A stretch of 64,000 bases of DNA from Liolophura sinensis (GCF_032854445.1 NC_088300.1:35137608-35201607), one strand, 5' to 3'; shown: positions 1 to 15,200, counted from the first letter of the stretch. Made by a program: numbers and translations. Notes: generated from the letters alone by a model not told the origin.

Positions 1-119
1 TAGTGTATTGTTTTCCCTGAATGCTCTCCTTACAAAGGTGCGTTCAGATTTGAGGTTCAAGATGACCCCAAGTTCTCAAAGTGATTTGGTACTTTAAATG
101 CTTTCACTTTTTCATTTAG

Positions 120-230
120 GCTCTCCAGATGTGGAAGGATCATAAAGACCACTCAGGGTTTTTCAAAACCTCATTACCAGGGCTGGATAAGGTACTGCAT
201 GGGGGCATCCCACTGGGCTCTATTACTGAG
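120..230 (+). CDS. RAD51B: RAD51B exon: linker and start of ATPase core
   Basis: The exon follows a TTTCATTTAG acceptor and ends at GAG|GTAATC. It is 111 nt, 37 codons, phase 0 at both ends. The peptide contains FFKTSLPGLDKVLHGGIPLG and then SITE, which corresponds to the vertebrate segment LSTTLSALDEALHGG...GSLTE just before Walker A. The in-frame triplet just upstream is TAG, so the acceptor is required. The methionine at 129 is internal and is not the protein start. No upstream exon is visible in bases 1-119. Confidence 0.93.
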
Positions 231-3200
231 GTAATCAGCTATTTCTACGATGACGATATTAATAATATGGTGTATTTTCAGAATGTAACAACATATTTTA
301 ATTTTCCAATTTCCCCACGTTCATTGGACTGAGCATATTGTTTCTGTACAGATATTTTCTGTAAAGCTTGAAAGAAGCTTGAAAGACTTCCAATCCTTAA
401 CCATCTTGCAATCACTAAATTGAAGTCAAATTTCAGATAGGCATAATTCCAAACAGAGATATATGAACGCACACATGTACATGTACCCTTTTTCTTCTGA
501 TTATTGGGACACCTGGTCTGCTCTTTTTAGCCAATATATGTGTAACTCTAGCAGGAGTATTTAGTTTCTGTTTTTCTCACGTGGTTACTTTTCCAAAAAG
601 CTGGGACAGAAAGGTAATATTGTGCTTTCAACACTACTATTATCTGTCCCAAAATTAGAACAATTAGGTAGACACTATCCAACACCTCTTGTTATGTGTT
701 CTTTTAAAATGTATCAAAGGTTAGTAACTTCAGAAATATTGATTTTTAATATGGGAGTGAATTAACATGTCGGTACAACTTATGTTATAGTTTTTTAAAA
801 TAGATTCAGTCAGATTTCCTTTTTGGTTCTTGAAATGCTTGAAAATGTTTCGATTTTTCAAAGCCGTGAAAGTCCTTGAAAGACAGTGTATTTTGTGATG
901 CTCTTGAAGGTACTAAAATGTTTTAAAGTGAAATATCGAAATAGAATATTTTCTAAATGGACTGATATATATATCAGTCCATTTAGAAAATATATATAAA
1001 CATGTATATATACATGTAAGCATCAAAAATAGTATCCATAAATCTCCAGAATAGTCTTTGAAAGTTTTGAAAAAAAATAGGCTATTAAGTCTTGGAAAGC
1101 CTTTCTAAAACTATTTTTAGACCTGATTTGGGAAGTACCAGTGAATAGTATAAATTTGGCTTTTTGTACTTTCCACCGTTGATGCATTGTGATGATAAGA
1201 TAGCTGTAATATTGGCAGTTTTAAGTTTAACTATACATCACAAATTGTGATGTTCATTCAGATAGCCGGTCCCTCAGGCTGTGGGAAGACCCAGTTCTGT
1301 CTGCTCCTCTCCACTTTGGCCACATTACCCACCCAGATGGGGGGCCTAGGGGGTTGTGTGCTCTACCTGGACACAGAATCAACATTTTCAGCAGAAAGGT
1401 AAATCATATACTGTGAGAGTTTGGTATTGATGAAAGTATTGACATAAAAGAGAAAATTATGTATAGGAGTGTGGGGACTGTGTTGACTGATAAAATTATA
1501 CTTTTTGTTAAGCCCTAAATGTGGTTAATCCAAACAATGTAGTTTTTGTCTCCAAGATTAAATTGAAAATGTGCATAAATTGTACTGAAAGTTGCTCTTT
1601 CACATTCGAAAAGGTTGAGGAATGAGGGTAGTCAACTGAAAATTTAGCAGCTGCATTTGAACTGGATGCCTCAGTGGTGAATGTCTAATTGGATCAGAGA
1701 GAAGCTTTCTGAATTCCTCAGCCAGCAAGGGCTACCATTTTTCACTGTTCTAATAAACTGACATGGGTACAAAGCAGAACAGTTTAAGATTTACTGTTGT
1801 TTGCATAAATACAAAAATGTCCAGTGCCTTTTTACATGTATGTTATGTGAACTCTTTTTAAGATTTGTTGAGTGTACAGATGGCCCTTTTCTTTGGTGGA
1901 ATTATAAATCAGTAAAGGAGATTTCAAGTTTGTCTTCACTCTTTTTTTTAGGTTAGTAGAAATAGCAGAAAGCAGGCATAGGAGTTATTTCACAGAGCCC
2001 AGACTGGTGGAGTTGACGGAAAGTGTATATGTCTCTCAGGTACAGACCTCCTCAGAGCTCCTGTCTAGGTGAGTGGCCGGTATTATGTCCTTACTGGTAA
2101 CGGACAGTGTGTACATGGTTCCTAGGTGGTCCAGGTTAGTGATCATTGTGTTTTGGCTATTATTGTTAACAGGAAGAGTGCATACCTATCAGGTAGTGTG
2201 CTTCAGGTACAGTGTAAGTCTTAGTGTTACATCCATTAGTGCTATTGCAGTGTTATTCTCACTGCTGTTTGTCGTAGTAGCTGAGATGTCAGCAGCAACA
2301 TTTGAAGGAGTATATTATCCTTAAGTAAAGTGCCTTCTCAGTTACCTCCCTTAAGTTTCACAATTGAATTATAACTGTGATATTAACATGAGCGTTTGGG
2401 TAGTAAGTTGTCAGTAGTTGTTGATACCAGAAATAAATAAGCACATTCTGTGATTTTCTTCATTCCTTTGTGTAACAGTTATCAACTTGGAAAGTGTGAA
2501 ACGTAATTAGTTTCCTTGATCAATATTACATAATTCACAGCATAACTATGACTGAAAGGGATCTTTTGTTCACATCCATTGGAATGAATTGATGATCATG
2601 GCATAACGCCACATCAGCAATAATTCGTCCATATCATGGCGTTACCCTTTTAAATAATACATTGATTCCTATATAGAAATAAGAATATGTTTGCACCTGT
2701 AAATTGAGTAGCTGACACCACCTGTATCCTTGAAAAGATGAAAGCTGGGGTGGATTACTAAGCTTGTTTGAAATGTGCAGTACACTTTGAAATGTGCAGT
2801 ACACTTTGAAATGCGCAGTACACTTTGAAATGTGTAGTACACTTTGAAATGTGCAGTACACTTTGAAATGTGCTGTACACATTGAAATGCGCAGTACACT
2901 TTGAAATGTGCAGTACACTTTGAAATCGCAGTACACTTTACAGTCACTACACCCATGTAGTGACATTATTGTGTATTTTGTACATTCAAACTGTAATGAC
3001 TAGACTTCTTAAGTTATTCATGTTTAGGATGTTTAAGATTAAATTTATAGAGTTAGATGGCCTTCTGAATGTGAATAAATTTGAAAAGGAATGAAACACT
3101 AGTTGCATGACTATCACAAATTAATATTTGTACCCATCATTTCTTTTTCTTCAGTATTTCCATGTGACAAAGGCAATAAAATAAGTGGCTTCATGATTTT

Positions 3201-6200
3201 CTTTTGTTTAAAATATATAATAGTATTATGGTTAGTTAGGGGGTGGATACATGACCCAACGGTTTAGGTCAGCAACTCCAGCCATGAGCCAGAGTTTGGT
3301 GCTTTACCCTCAACATTCCTGTTTCCTACTCTCAACATTCCTGTTTCCTACTGACCACTATCATATAGTGTGAAAAAACTGATCACAAAGAAAAAATAAA
3401 TAAACAAATGAATATTGTTACTTCTGGATTTTATTTTCTTGGGGTAGAACAGATTCTGAAAATAGGTGCTGAAATAGGGTTTCAAACCAGTCTGACATCA
3501 AGGAAGTGAAAACAACGTCACGTAACTTCTCCTGGGAATTTTTTAAAGCAAACAGTGAATTTTACACTGACAAAAGTAATGTGATGTCACATTTCTTTTT
3601 CGTGATCTCTGTAAGCAACTGAATATATTTCATTGTTAAATGAATTTTGTAGCCCAGGCTCCGGAATACGAAGGGATCTTAGACTTAAAATCAGTATTGC
3701 CGTCATTAAATTTGGTATGTTCCTTTCTGTTAGTTTGAGTGAAGTTTATTTTACAATAACTTACCGAGAATTTTCATTATCCTGCAATGTTTTGACCTTT
3801 TTACTAAGGAAATATCTATTTTAACGAGATTTTGGAATTTTGACATAAGTCTAAGATCGCTTCGTGATCCTAGGGCCAGAGCCAAGTTATTTCAAAATAT
3901 ATTGGGACAGAGCCAGACGTAATCTCGCGAATAAAATTACCTCCTTTCAAGCGTTTATATTCAGAGAGTTATCTCCCTTACTTTTCTCAGCCGTCAAATT
4001 AGATCCAGAGTGGTCTCCCCTACACCATATTGCGTCAGAAAAATTGGAAATGATGTGTTTAACTGTACTCAGAAGCTCAAATTTCATTACCCTAAGTTAT
4101 GTTTTATGTTTTAAGGATTGCCGTGTCAACATGTATATGTACTTCAAGTCCCTCAGAAAATGGAATAGTTTCTGTATGCCTAAATCATATGAAATATGTC
4201 TTTTTTGACACAGTAAATGGTCTGGAAATTAGGTCTTGTGTGTGTTATATGTGCTTGACATACTGGTTACTTCCCTTGATATAGGCTTTAATGGTTGATT
4301 GATTGATTGGTGTTGATTGGTTGATTTGGAAATTTTTCACTTTAAAGTTTTGTGTTACGAAGTCGTGTTTGTTGGGTAGAGGAATCCATATTGCCCCGTG
4401 TAAACCACCCATCTTCACGAGATACCTGACAAATCTCAGTGTTCAAGGTCATGGTAGTCGCCATGTGTCCATCCTGTCACCTGTTTTCGTGAACAAGACA
4501 TTAGCAGTATTCAGCCGATCAACTCTATAGTTACACTTTGGCTTTGGTTCAGTGAGAGAACCGTTTGGATTGATTTTTATCACTCCATGTAATCTCCCCT
4601 AATTCTTTTAATTTTGGGGATACCTGGTCTGCTCTTTTTAACCAAGATACATGTAATTGTAGCAGGAATATTAAGTTTCTTTTTTCACATGGTTAGTACA
4701 TCTAGTGGCCAACATATTCATATCTTTACTTTCCCAAACAACTAAGGAATGTCATTATTACTTTCAGCACTACATATATCTGCCAGAAAATTAGAAGAAA
4801 TAGGGTAGTATCATCAATCTTGGATGTTTTGGCCGCCAGACCTGTTCTTATGAACTGTTTTCAACCAATTAATGTTCACACTTACACAGTGACACCCACT
4901 GAGAATTGCAATTTGTCGTGTAATAACATTGTAATAGGGAATCTCTCAGTGCAACCCCCCTTTCCAAAAAATAAAGAATAACAAAAAAAAAGATTGCGTT
5001 TGGCTCTCTCTCTAGCCCTTTCACCATGCCTCTAATTGTATTTCAGGGTTTTGGCCTTAACATTCCACTATGTATCTTTGTGGATATTATATATATATAC
5101 ATGTACAGTGTATATTTATTATACCGTGTGACTTGTGCAGGGGTGTGAAATTAATTAATAGATGGGTACTTCAGTTCTGTGTATGGATATACTGGGATGT
5201 GAATATATGACATTCAGTGCACATTCCAGGTCTAACACTTGACACAATTATGCCTTCATCTGGCTTGTACATTTATGTCCTCTTCTAGCATTATATTTTC
5301 CATGTGTTTATAAGTTAATAATTTATATATTATTGACATTACCAGGGAAGTATCCAGGGCTATGTGTATTTTGATACCGCTAACAGGTTTAAACCACATG
5401 GGCGCCCAAATCCGTACCCCAAACATAATTAAGTAACATTTTAATTTGTAAATATAATTATAAGTATTTTGCATATTTAATAACGAATATCTCATGATAT
5501 AACTCACAAGTGCATTATGAGACAACGGTAGACTTGCTTTGTTAGTGGTTTTGGATAGTTTTGTGGTCTGAATGCATCCCAGTAATAATGACATGTAATA
5601 GCTGGTGTAGGCAAAGAAAAAGTATACCAGGTAAGTCTTTGCTTACTGTACAAACTTTATTGATTATGATATCGTTATAACAGAAAAAATAAATAAAACT
5701 TTAACGGTTTGTGATATGCTGTTTGAAAGAAATTTTAATACTGTTAAATAATTTTCAGGTGGTGGTGGTGGGGGGGGGGTAATCAAGTTTCATCCAACAT
5801 GCATACATTTTTCAACTTTTTGTATTACGATACGTTACAATAATTTTAGTGTAGATTCTTTACTGCTTAGGTTTGATAATTTTTTTGAGTGTTAAACTAT
5901 TTTTCTGAGATTTTGTTCAATGTTTTCAGTGGAACCATCCACATTTTGATTCCTCTCCCTTTCCTCTAGGCATTTATCTAGATGAGCATTTTATCTAGAT
6001 AGAATTAAGTAGCTGCCCCAGGTGCTCATGGCATGTGTGAGGGCCTGTTTTCTAGCTCTGCCCTGATGGGAAGGGGGAGGGGGGACTATAGCAGGGCATG
6101 TCAGGCTGACCCCCACCCATCTCACCCCCTCAGCCAGGGCCCTGGAGCAATGTGGCCCCAATCTGAGGACCAGCTGGGCGACTATTTGTAAATTGTATAT

Positions 6201-9200
6201 TTGCTCAGTGGTCTGTGAGTAAATCGAATTTCCTACTCCCTCACAAGTGCACAGTAAGATCTGAGATGTCAGGTATTTGAATGGTGCTGAAGCCCTGGGT
6301 TGATCTATCTCCCCCTCACAATCACCCCCTCCTCCCACCCTTAGGTTTCCCTACTATTCAATCTGGAGTGCTGTATTTATTTGGGGACTATTCTCCCCTG
6401 GTTTACACAGTTGTCTGCTCCCTTCTAAACCTCAGCTTTCTGTTTGTCCACCTCCAATTTTCTCAATGTAAAGAACATAGCTATACGAATAGGATAATGT
6501 AGATAGCATATCTGATGTTTAAACACGGAATTAAAAGAAAAAAATTTGAGATATTTCTGTAAATATGCCAACATCCATTAAGGTCCAGAACTCCAGCAAA
6601 ACGACTTCACCTAATTATTTGTATGTAAAAGTGCACATTTAGAAGCACATTATGGCCTTAAATTACACCTTTGATTGACAACACTGAAGCTTTTCTTAAA
6701 GAAATTAATCAAACTTTGTAAAAACAACTGTTAGCCCTATCAGGTGGATAAATTAGTCAGAATCCAGCAAAACCTGTCATTTGAAAAATGCTAAACCTTA
6801 GGTGAAGTATAGTAGTCTTTAATTAGATGAACACTTAATAACTGTGACATGTCTAATGAAGGAAACAATATTCAGGTAAGTTTAATCGTCATTTAATCAG
6901 TGAGATGTTTTGAAATTGACTGAGATTTGCAGATTTTGGAAATGCACCCCAATCAAGTTCCATGTGCATGTCACTTGCCAAACGTCTGCTCATTATTGGT
7001 TTGTTTAGATGATTATAATGATTCTTTTTTAATGTTCGATATTTTCAAAAAAATATCAACTACATTTTTTTTTAAAGTGTAGGAATAAAATTACACGATT
7101 TGCAGTGGAATTTGGAACATAGTTTAACTTTATAGTGATGAATAAATGATGTAAATGACTTGCTAAATTCAAATCCAGTCAGTAATGGTGTGTACTACAG
7201 TAAGTGATGAGGGAAGGGTTTTCATTTTGTCAGAGTTTAAGGGAGTCCGCTTGGCTGGGATTGCATATGTACCCATGTTCTGTCAGTATGTTTGTCGTGT
7301 CAGCAGGGTGAGAGATACAATGACCTCCTCCACGTTTAGTGTGGATTCTTCCAGCCAAAATGCTGGCCACCACCATTGGACTATACCTACTACCACTGAA
7401 ATAAATAAACAGTTTGGGAACTTCAATTCTATTCAGATTGATCTTCTTAGCTACTTAAAAGATGAAAAGGATACAGGCAGATAAAGAGGGATTTATTTGG
7501 TAAGAAATTAAAACAAATACATAAATTAAAATAACGAGACAAAATTATCTCATTAAAATGAATGGTTATAACTTAACACCACTTCAGCAGTATTAATTTA
7601 TAGCCATATCATGTCAATGTCTTAATGCTGTAATTCATCAAACTTTTTGCAGGTGTGCAAGGTGTTTATACAAACATTTTCTGAAGGCATTGTTCTGTGT
7701 GGACTGACAAAATGTTTTGTGAAGCCCTGAAATTGACCAATCCAACCAATGTTTTTTGTCTCCAAAATCAATTGAAGAATGTGCATAAACTGGAGTGAAG
7801 TTTGCTCTTTCATAGGTTGAGGGATTAGCTGGGGTAGAAGGCAACAGTAAATATTGTTTGAAGTTATAACAAACATCACCATGCATGGTTTTAACCTGCA
7901 GGATGTTAGAGAGATGGTGGGACTTCATCATTTATTCCTCAACAGAGTTGTAAGCATATTATTAATTAGGCTCAGTTGGTTAGCTCTCTAGCACAGCATA
8001 ATGTCCCAGAAGCCTCTCACTAATGTGGCCGCTGTGAGTTCAAGTCCAGCTTATGCTGGCTTCCTCTCTGGCCGTAAGTGCCAGCAACCTGCAGATGGTC
8101 GTGGATTTTCTCCCACCATAATGCTGGCCGCCGTCGTATAAGTGAAATATTCTTGAGTATGGCGTAAAACACCAATCAAATAAATAAAATATTGGCCCAG
8201 AAGCCTCTCACCAATGCGGTCCCTGTGAGTTCAAGTCCAGCTTATGCTTTTAGTCCGGTAGTACGTTGGAAGGACAGCAACTTTTGGATGGTCATGGGCT
8301 TCCTCCAGGCTCGGCTCAGTTTCCTCTCACCATAATGGTGGCTGCCATCGTGTAAGTGAAATATTTTTGAATATGGTGTAAAACACAAATCAAATAAATA
8401 AGTAAATATTATTCATTCGAGCCTGAAATTCAGTGACTATAGAAATATTGCACTTCATTTTTCTAGGATTTATCTCAGGAATTCATTTGCTTTTATCTTG
8501 ACCTGTGCTAAAAAGTTATCAAGCATGTGTACAAATTTGCAAATTTTTTTCCCCTTCAGTTTTGGTGTTTGTATGCATGACTTGTAGGAGGGTGGGTTAA
8601 ACAAATAAACACAGCCAACAATTTCTTTCACAGATTTAATTATTGTCAAATGAAGCCCTGTCTCTGTTTGCTTTAACTGTTTTTTGCCCATTAGGAATTT
8701 AATCCATGGCTGGTTGGCTGGAACATTCAGTGGTATCTCCATCCAGTCTGTCAGAGCCAATGGGAAACACATGTTATAGGCTGCTAATTTTCAGTATAGA
8801 TTCCACAGAAGTCAGTTGCCCCAGTATACAAGTTAATACAAGTGCACACACAGCAGTCTGTACTTAGTAATTGTATCTTTCAAGGAGTTAGAGCATTTGT
8901 CAGAATGAACATTACATGTTCATTTAGTTTAATTTCGCTAAAACACAAATTGGGAAAGATCCAAGCTTGGCGAAAGGGCGGCCGGCGTTGGGGTGGAAGG
9001 GGAGGGTGTGGCGGTGATTGTGCAAATTGATACAACCGTAAAGCCAGAAATTATTATCAACTGTTCTGTTTACAGACATTCATGAGGAAGTTTGCTGTGC
9101 TTTCTACACTCCTATGCCACTTGTCTTCCACCAATGTATACTAAAGTTCAGCAGTGACCTACAGGTACCAAAGGTCAGTTCGGTACCCTTCGCTTATAAT

Positions 9201-12200
9201 ATTGACCACCATCATGTAGGCGACAGATTCTAGACATCAAAGAGCCATAAGATTAATAAATCACTAAATAATCATTTTACATTACATGTCAGTTTCATTT
9301 GAGCAAGACCTGGTCATTCATGAAGTATGAATAACCACAAGTGGAAGTCTTGTTTTGCATGAAAAGCTAAGTTCATTGGGAAACGGTGTGTAAATTAACT
9401 GCATTAGTTCATCTTGCCTTTCTTCAACTTTGGTGGAAATAATTTTGCAGAAATAGGAGCACCTGTATTAAGAATGCCTTTTACAAGTTTGTAGTTAAAC
9501 GCAAATCAAGTGCATATTTGTTGTTGAGTTTCTGGTCACTGGGAGTCAGGACATAATGATTGATATTCTAGTTCTGCCTCACTGAGAAACTTCAGAGGGT
9601 GGGACATCATCATTACTGCCCAGTGGTCAGCCTCTGGTGCATGTGTTCAGTAGCATGTAAGGCATCTATCAGGTGTACCTTTCCCAACCCCTACCCCATC
9701 CTCACCCAGACCTACCCTTCAGTCTAACCTGGGATGGAGAGGGCAGTGGGGTTCCCACAGAGCTCCCTCCCACCACTTATAAATCTTACACCAGCAATAA
9801 AATGTTTTACAGGTTTGATCATCTTAGCAGCTGGTAAAGGAGCCAGACTTCAAATTAACTCAAATCTTAAGCTGTCACTTTTGTTTTAAATCCAATACAT
9901 GTAGACTGACTGTCTCATTTAAGAATGTCCAAGATCGGTGGGGGGGGGGGGGGTGTCATTCATGATGAAGGCTTGTGCCTTACATGTGCTAAACTGTTAC
10001 TCAACATGCTTTTTCAATCTTTCCATATTTGTGTGTAAACAAGAGTACTTAATCTTACTGTTAGGAAATATGGGAAAGGCATTGGACTACAGTGTTTCTT
10101 GCATCCTGTTTATGGTTTGTTATCATTTGAAGATCTCTTAGCCTGTGGACATTTGTTAAGTCTATTCATTGCAGGACTCGTTTATTTCAGCTTAGTTGTA
10201 ACCAGCAAAAAAACTGACATCCATAGTCATCATAATCCTGACATTAGAAAACCATGTGTCTAAAATGCAGAAAAGATTTTTTTAAACATGGATCATTACC
10301 TTGTTTTGACTGTTGGGAATCAGATTAAAATTTTTACCTATATAATTTATTGTTTAGAGGCACTGGTATAAGAAACAGAGTTTTCATTTTTTTACATGCT
10401 TTATTCTTCATCTTCATAGTGTTCTCTTCTACTGAATTCTGTTATATTTCAGTGAACTGTAAACCATATTTGTTAAGTTTTCACGAAGAAGAAAAAATTT
10501 ATATTTTAAAGGTTAACCATTCGAACTAGTATAGTTTCCTTTCAAGAACACAAATATAAAGGTACATAAATTCCTTCCTATCAAACATTATATTTGTGAA
10601 GATTTCGGAATTTCAAATTTCTAATGACACATTTATTTGAATGTGGATGTAGCATGCTGGATTTTTACACATTTTATAGTTTATCAAGGGTATAAATTGC
10701 AGGAATATCATTCTGAGCTCAGTCCAAAAGAAATAGGGTCCTTCCATTAAATTTATTATCTCCCAATTTTATTTACGGACGAGTTTTAAATGTACTCTGA
10801 TGTGTTTTAGCAGTAAACTATTATATTGAGTTGTGATTTACTCTAGGTGGAGTTTTACCCTGTTGGAAGTGTACCACTTTAATGGATATGTATATAGAGT
10901 TTATAGTATAGATGTTTAATGTTTTGAGAGTTCTTTATGGGTATGGTTAATTTTGTCTTATTTATGATTTATTATGATATAAAACCCCCACTTAGTGTTC
11001 TATGCATGCTTTCAGTGTGAATAGTGCAGTTCAATGCATTTACAAAGAGGTTGAAGACATAAGCCATTTTAGAAGGAAGTTTCATGGCCAGAACAGTGTA
11101 TAGATCAAGTAGTTAAAGGGATAGAGCCTTGTTTGTGGCAGGGGCAATTTATCAGGATAGCCTACTCTGAATGGCAAGACTGTTTTAACTGTTTGTCCTT
11201 TTTCCTGACATGGTCTGGCAGTTCCGGAGTAAAATTGCCCTCCACAAGAAATGTGGGATGATAAACTTATCTCCAGCTGATAACTCCCCAAATATTTATT
11301 GCTGATTTGTAGGAAGAGGGCTGAGCTGAAGGAGTGTGCAGGATATAAACTGTGTATTTGGTCTGGTAGTGTCAGGGGACAAGGCTAGGTCTGTGGTGGC
11401 TAATGTCAGGGTGACAGGTTGAGTGAGTCAGGGTGGTCAGTTTGATACATGGTGGACCAGCCGCCAAGGTCAACTTGGAGGTTAAGGGCATCTACATTTG
11501 CCATGTTGCTTCAGCATTTTCATAAATATGTAAAAAAAAGATAAAAACTTGTTTTCGGTTTTGACTCTGAAATTACATTGGATAACCTGTGGACTCTCAA
11601 ACGAGATGTTCTCAAACACATACATCATAATATATATTTTGATCGGTTGAAGATGTGTTCAGTTTATTTATTTATTATTTATTTGATTGGTGTTTTACAT
11701 CATGCTGAAAAATATTTCACTCATATGACGGCTGCTAAAATGTATTCAAGGCCAAATTTTTATCATCAGTTTTGACTGGGATGGTCTTGAGGGAAATCGT
11801 CTTGGAGATGACCTGCACTTACATGTGCTATAGTTCATGATTTTCATAGATTAAAAATGTGTTCAGAACGCAGTGATTGTTATTTATTTTGACTTGTGAC
11901 ATGACATCGGATGGGCTGGGGAACTTGATGTTTCATCACAAGGCTGTGAGCCTTTGAGATCAGTGTCCATGAAATCTGCTCAGAACTGAACTGTCAGTGG
12001 GAAAGTTGGGGACGAGCAGAAAATAGATGTACATCCGGTGAGATTTGTCAGCTATACACTATAACTGAAGACCGTACTTTACAGTGTTGACTATTCCATT
12101 TGTTATGTTTTTAGAGAAGCAGGATAAACACATCAGTTTCTCACACACAAAAACACTCACACTTAAGAGTACATCAAAGCACTGTGAACAAGAATCTGAT

Positions 12201-15200
12201 TCAAGCCTGGTAGATTGTAAGATGGCATTTTAATGGACAACCTGGTCAAGTTAAAGTCAAAACTGAAAATTAGACCTGACTTACCGAAGATGTCCAAAAG
12301 TGGTTAAAGCAAGATTCTAGTTTATTAAGTTATGATGATATCAGCCTTGCTCTCTTGTTAAATCATTGTTCGATGTGGTTCAGATTGCAAGTTTTCGAGC
12401 CAGAAGTTTTGGACACTTATATATATATATATGTCTTGGTCATAATGTGTAAACGACATGTATAATGTATGGGCATGTTTGTGTATCAGTCTGACAACCA
12501 ACAACTGACAAAATATGCTTCCTCCTCAAAAGTGGAAAACAACAAACTATTATGTATGTGGCATGCCTTGACTTGTTTGCACATGTACTCTTGTGATGCC
12601 CACTTCTGGACAAGTTGTTTTACAGTGTCGGCTACAGTACCAATGTGCCGATGCATTCATCATCGCTGACATAAGCCCTCAATCTTGTATGTTGTTGTAC
12701 AAACCTTGAAGATATCAGATAGGAGCATGTCAGAGACACAAAAAACATGGTGTAATATTTAATGGAACTTGACAGATACTTTAAACAGTTTTGGTTAAAG
12801 GCTACTTCTGGGTTGGAGAAAAAGTCCGCTGGCATTTTTCCACTAATAGCAGATTTATAACAAATAAGTCACCTCCCATGATGTATAAAAACATTTTTTA
12901 AATATAGACCAAGCTTAATTGGTTCACTTTGGTGGGAAGCTGTTCTTTTTTTCTTTTTCTTTTTTTTTTTGAGAAAATTATTTAGGGCTGTGTTGTTAAC
13001 GTTTGTTTTTAAAAAAATGTTAAATTATCTATTTGTGATAAGATAAAATAATTCTAGTTCTAGTTTTCAGAAGTTGCCAGACGTTATGGTTATTGTCTGA
13101 CGGTCTTGTTGATCAGATTTCAGTTCAGTGTGCATGTTGATCAGATTTCAGTTCAGTGTGCATGTTGATCAGATTTCAGTGCAGTGTGCATGTGGATCAG
13201 ATTTCAGTTCAGTGTGCATACAGTGTGCTGTGTGTGCCACAACGAATTTTACCACCCAGATTTGCTTCTGACTGTACAGTCAACACAGAATAGAATTTTA
13301 CATAACTTTGTAAGAAAGTACAAAGTATATATTTATGTAAATTACTTACATTAAGACTCAATTTTGGATTTATTTATTTATTTATATGATTGGTGTTTTA
13401 TGTCATACTCTAGAATATTTCACTTATACGACAGTGGCCAGAATTATGGTCGGAGGAGGAAACTGGACAACTTTTGGTTTGATTGTGATATTTATGTGTA
13501 CTATCTTCTGTCCACAAACCTGATAGCTGTAATATAATTGAAAGATTGCTAAGTATGACAAGGAACCCAATCAAAGAATATAAAATAAGTATTTAGGTTA
13601 CAGTATTGACTATTCCATTTGTATTTATTTGTATTTAGGTTATAACACAACCATTAATTAAATTCGGGGATTAAATTTCGACCGGAATCTGGGAATCTGA
13701 TTCTCATTATGACTCCCGTAAACAAAATCTACAGGAATCTACTTGGAGTCACATTTACATCTCTGGTTTTATTATAGAAAATAATAAGTTGTTCCAGATC
13801 ATTAGGCCAGATGTGAGGACCCTTGATGAAATCCACAAAATCTCTTTCCTTACAATTATATGCTTTGAAATCTGCTCATCTTCTAATACAGATACTAGAT
13901 TTGGACAAGATTCTGCAGGATTGCAACAAAGAAAATGTATGGAAATCCACATGGATTCTAGTAAAAAAACTGAATATTAAAGGCATATTGTAAGGAGAGC
14001 TCAGCATGTTTTACTGGACGATTGGCCTTTGTATAAATCTTACCAGCAAACTTTCTGAACAATAAATGACCTGTATTGACAGAATTGTTTGATCTTTGAT
14101 TTCATGGTTTTTACTACATTATCTGTTGTTGTGTGGGAATAGAAAACTTTTCTTCGTACGAAATTCTAACAGTATAATACATGCAGTTTTAATTTCATGC
14201 CACATAGCATTACTTTTACTTTATTATACCTGTCATAACCATGTTATGTGTGCATGTTTTATTTTTGTTGTAGGCTGGAGAATTTGGAAGCTGACATAAT
14301 AAGGTTAAAGGTCAAGCTGGTGGTGATTGATTCCATTGCCTCACTGATAAGAAAAGAGTTTGACAGCCGTGTTAACCGCAGCATGGTGGACAGAACCAAA
14401 CTTCTCCTCAGGGAAGCCACCATCTTGAAATATCTAGCTGAAACCTTTTCCATTCCTGTGAGTATCAGTAGATTGAATATTTTAATTATCTGATTTTTTA
14501 GTTCCTGTAAATGTTTTTTTTACTAGAAACAAGTGACAAATTAACCTATTTTGAATGCATAAAATTTTATGGAATTCTTTAGGTGACGAAATTTTGAATT
14601 CACACAGGAAACTTCTCATATACTCAGCGCTGTTTGCATTGATTTTTGTCGGAAAATTTGTTTTTAGAACCAAACCTTCTTCCTATCTTCACCAGTTACC
14701 GAAAAGCTCTACTTTGAGAAGTACATGTATGCTAAAGTTGAAAACAGAACATTGGTATCTTGCATGAATGGAATTAAATATAAAAGGATCTTACCAAAGC
14801 TTGATCAGAAACTTACATATCTTCAAAAATGCATACGTGTATATATATTGTTTATAGTGTAATGATCTTTTTGTATTTTGACCTGAAGCCTATTAAGTTT
14901 TTGATGATATAGGTTTTTAAATGTTTTGTCTCCGCAATTCAGAGTTACCTCCCTTTGACTACCAATAATGTCAAAGGCCCTTCTTCCCTGACCTCCCAGT
15001 GGGCGCCCTGGTGGGGGGCAGGAACAGGATTTAATGCTCTGATTACTACCTCTCTCATCATGGGGCAATAAGTTAATTGTATCTGTTCGCAGCTGACCTG
15101 GGGTGGAAAGGTCATACTGTATAGATAGCCCAATCATTAATATTTCCCTGCGCCCCTGTGTTCCTTCTTTGACCATTGTTTATGCCTCTCAATAAATATA

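Larger units (their letters stand above)
231..1261 (+). other. RAD51B intron, 1.03 kb
   Basis: GT-AG intron, phase 0. It contains a TIR element (486-668), a perfect 48-bp palindrome (946-993) and AT-rich filler with several 'cttgaaa' phrases between 820 and 1110. No other coding signal is seen. Confidence 0.9.
2069..14273 (+). other. RAD51B intron, 12.2 kb
   Basis: GT-AG intron, phase 2. It holds a 19-bp tandem array, MITE and SINE copies and a 28-bp array, each listed separately. GC-richer blocks without recognisable repeats lie at about 5985-6370, 9540-9790 and 11100-11480. I see no gene in the rest (2100-2590, 2940-4590, 4810-6600, 8410-11660, 11750-13100, 13480-14273). Open frames there are short, start at arbitrary ATGs and resemble no known protein. 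Confidence 0.85.

Noticed and set aside
7185-7484. 99-codon + strand frame
   Set aside because: Its middle overlaps a degraded SINE-like tail ('aaatgctggccaccaccatt' followed by AAATA), and no domain is recognisable.
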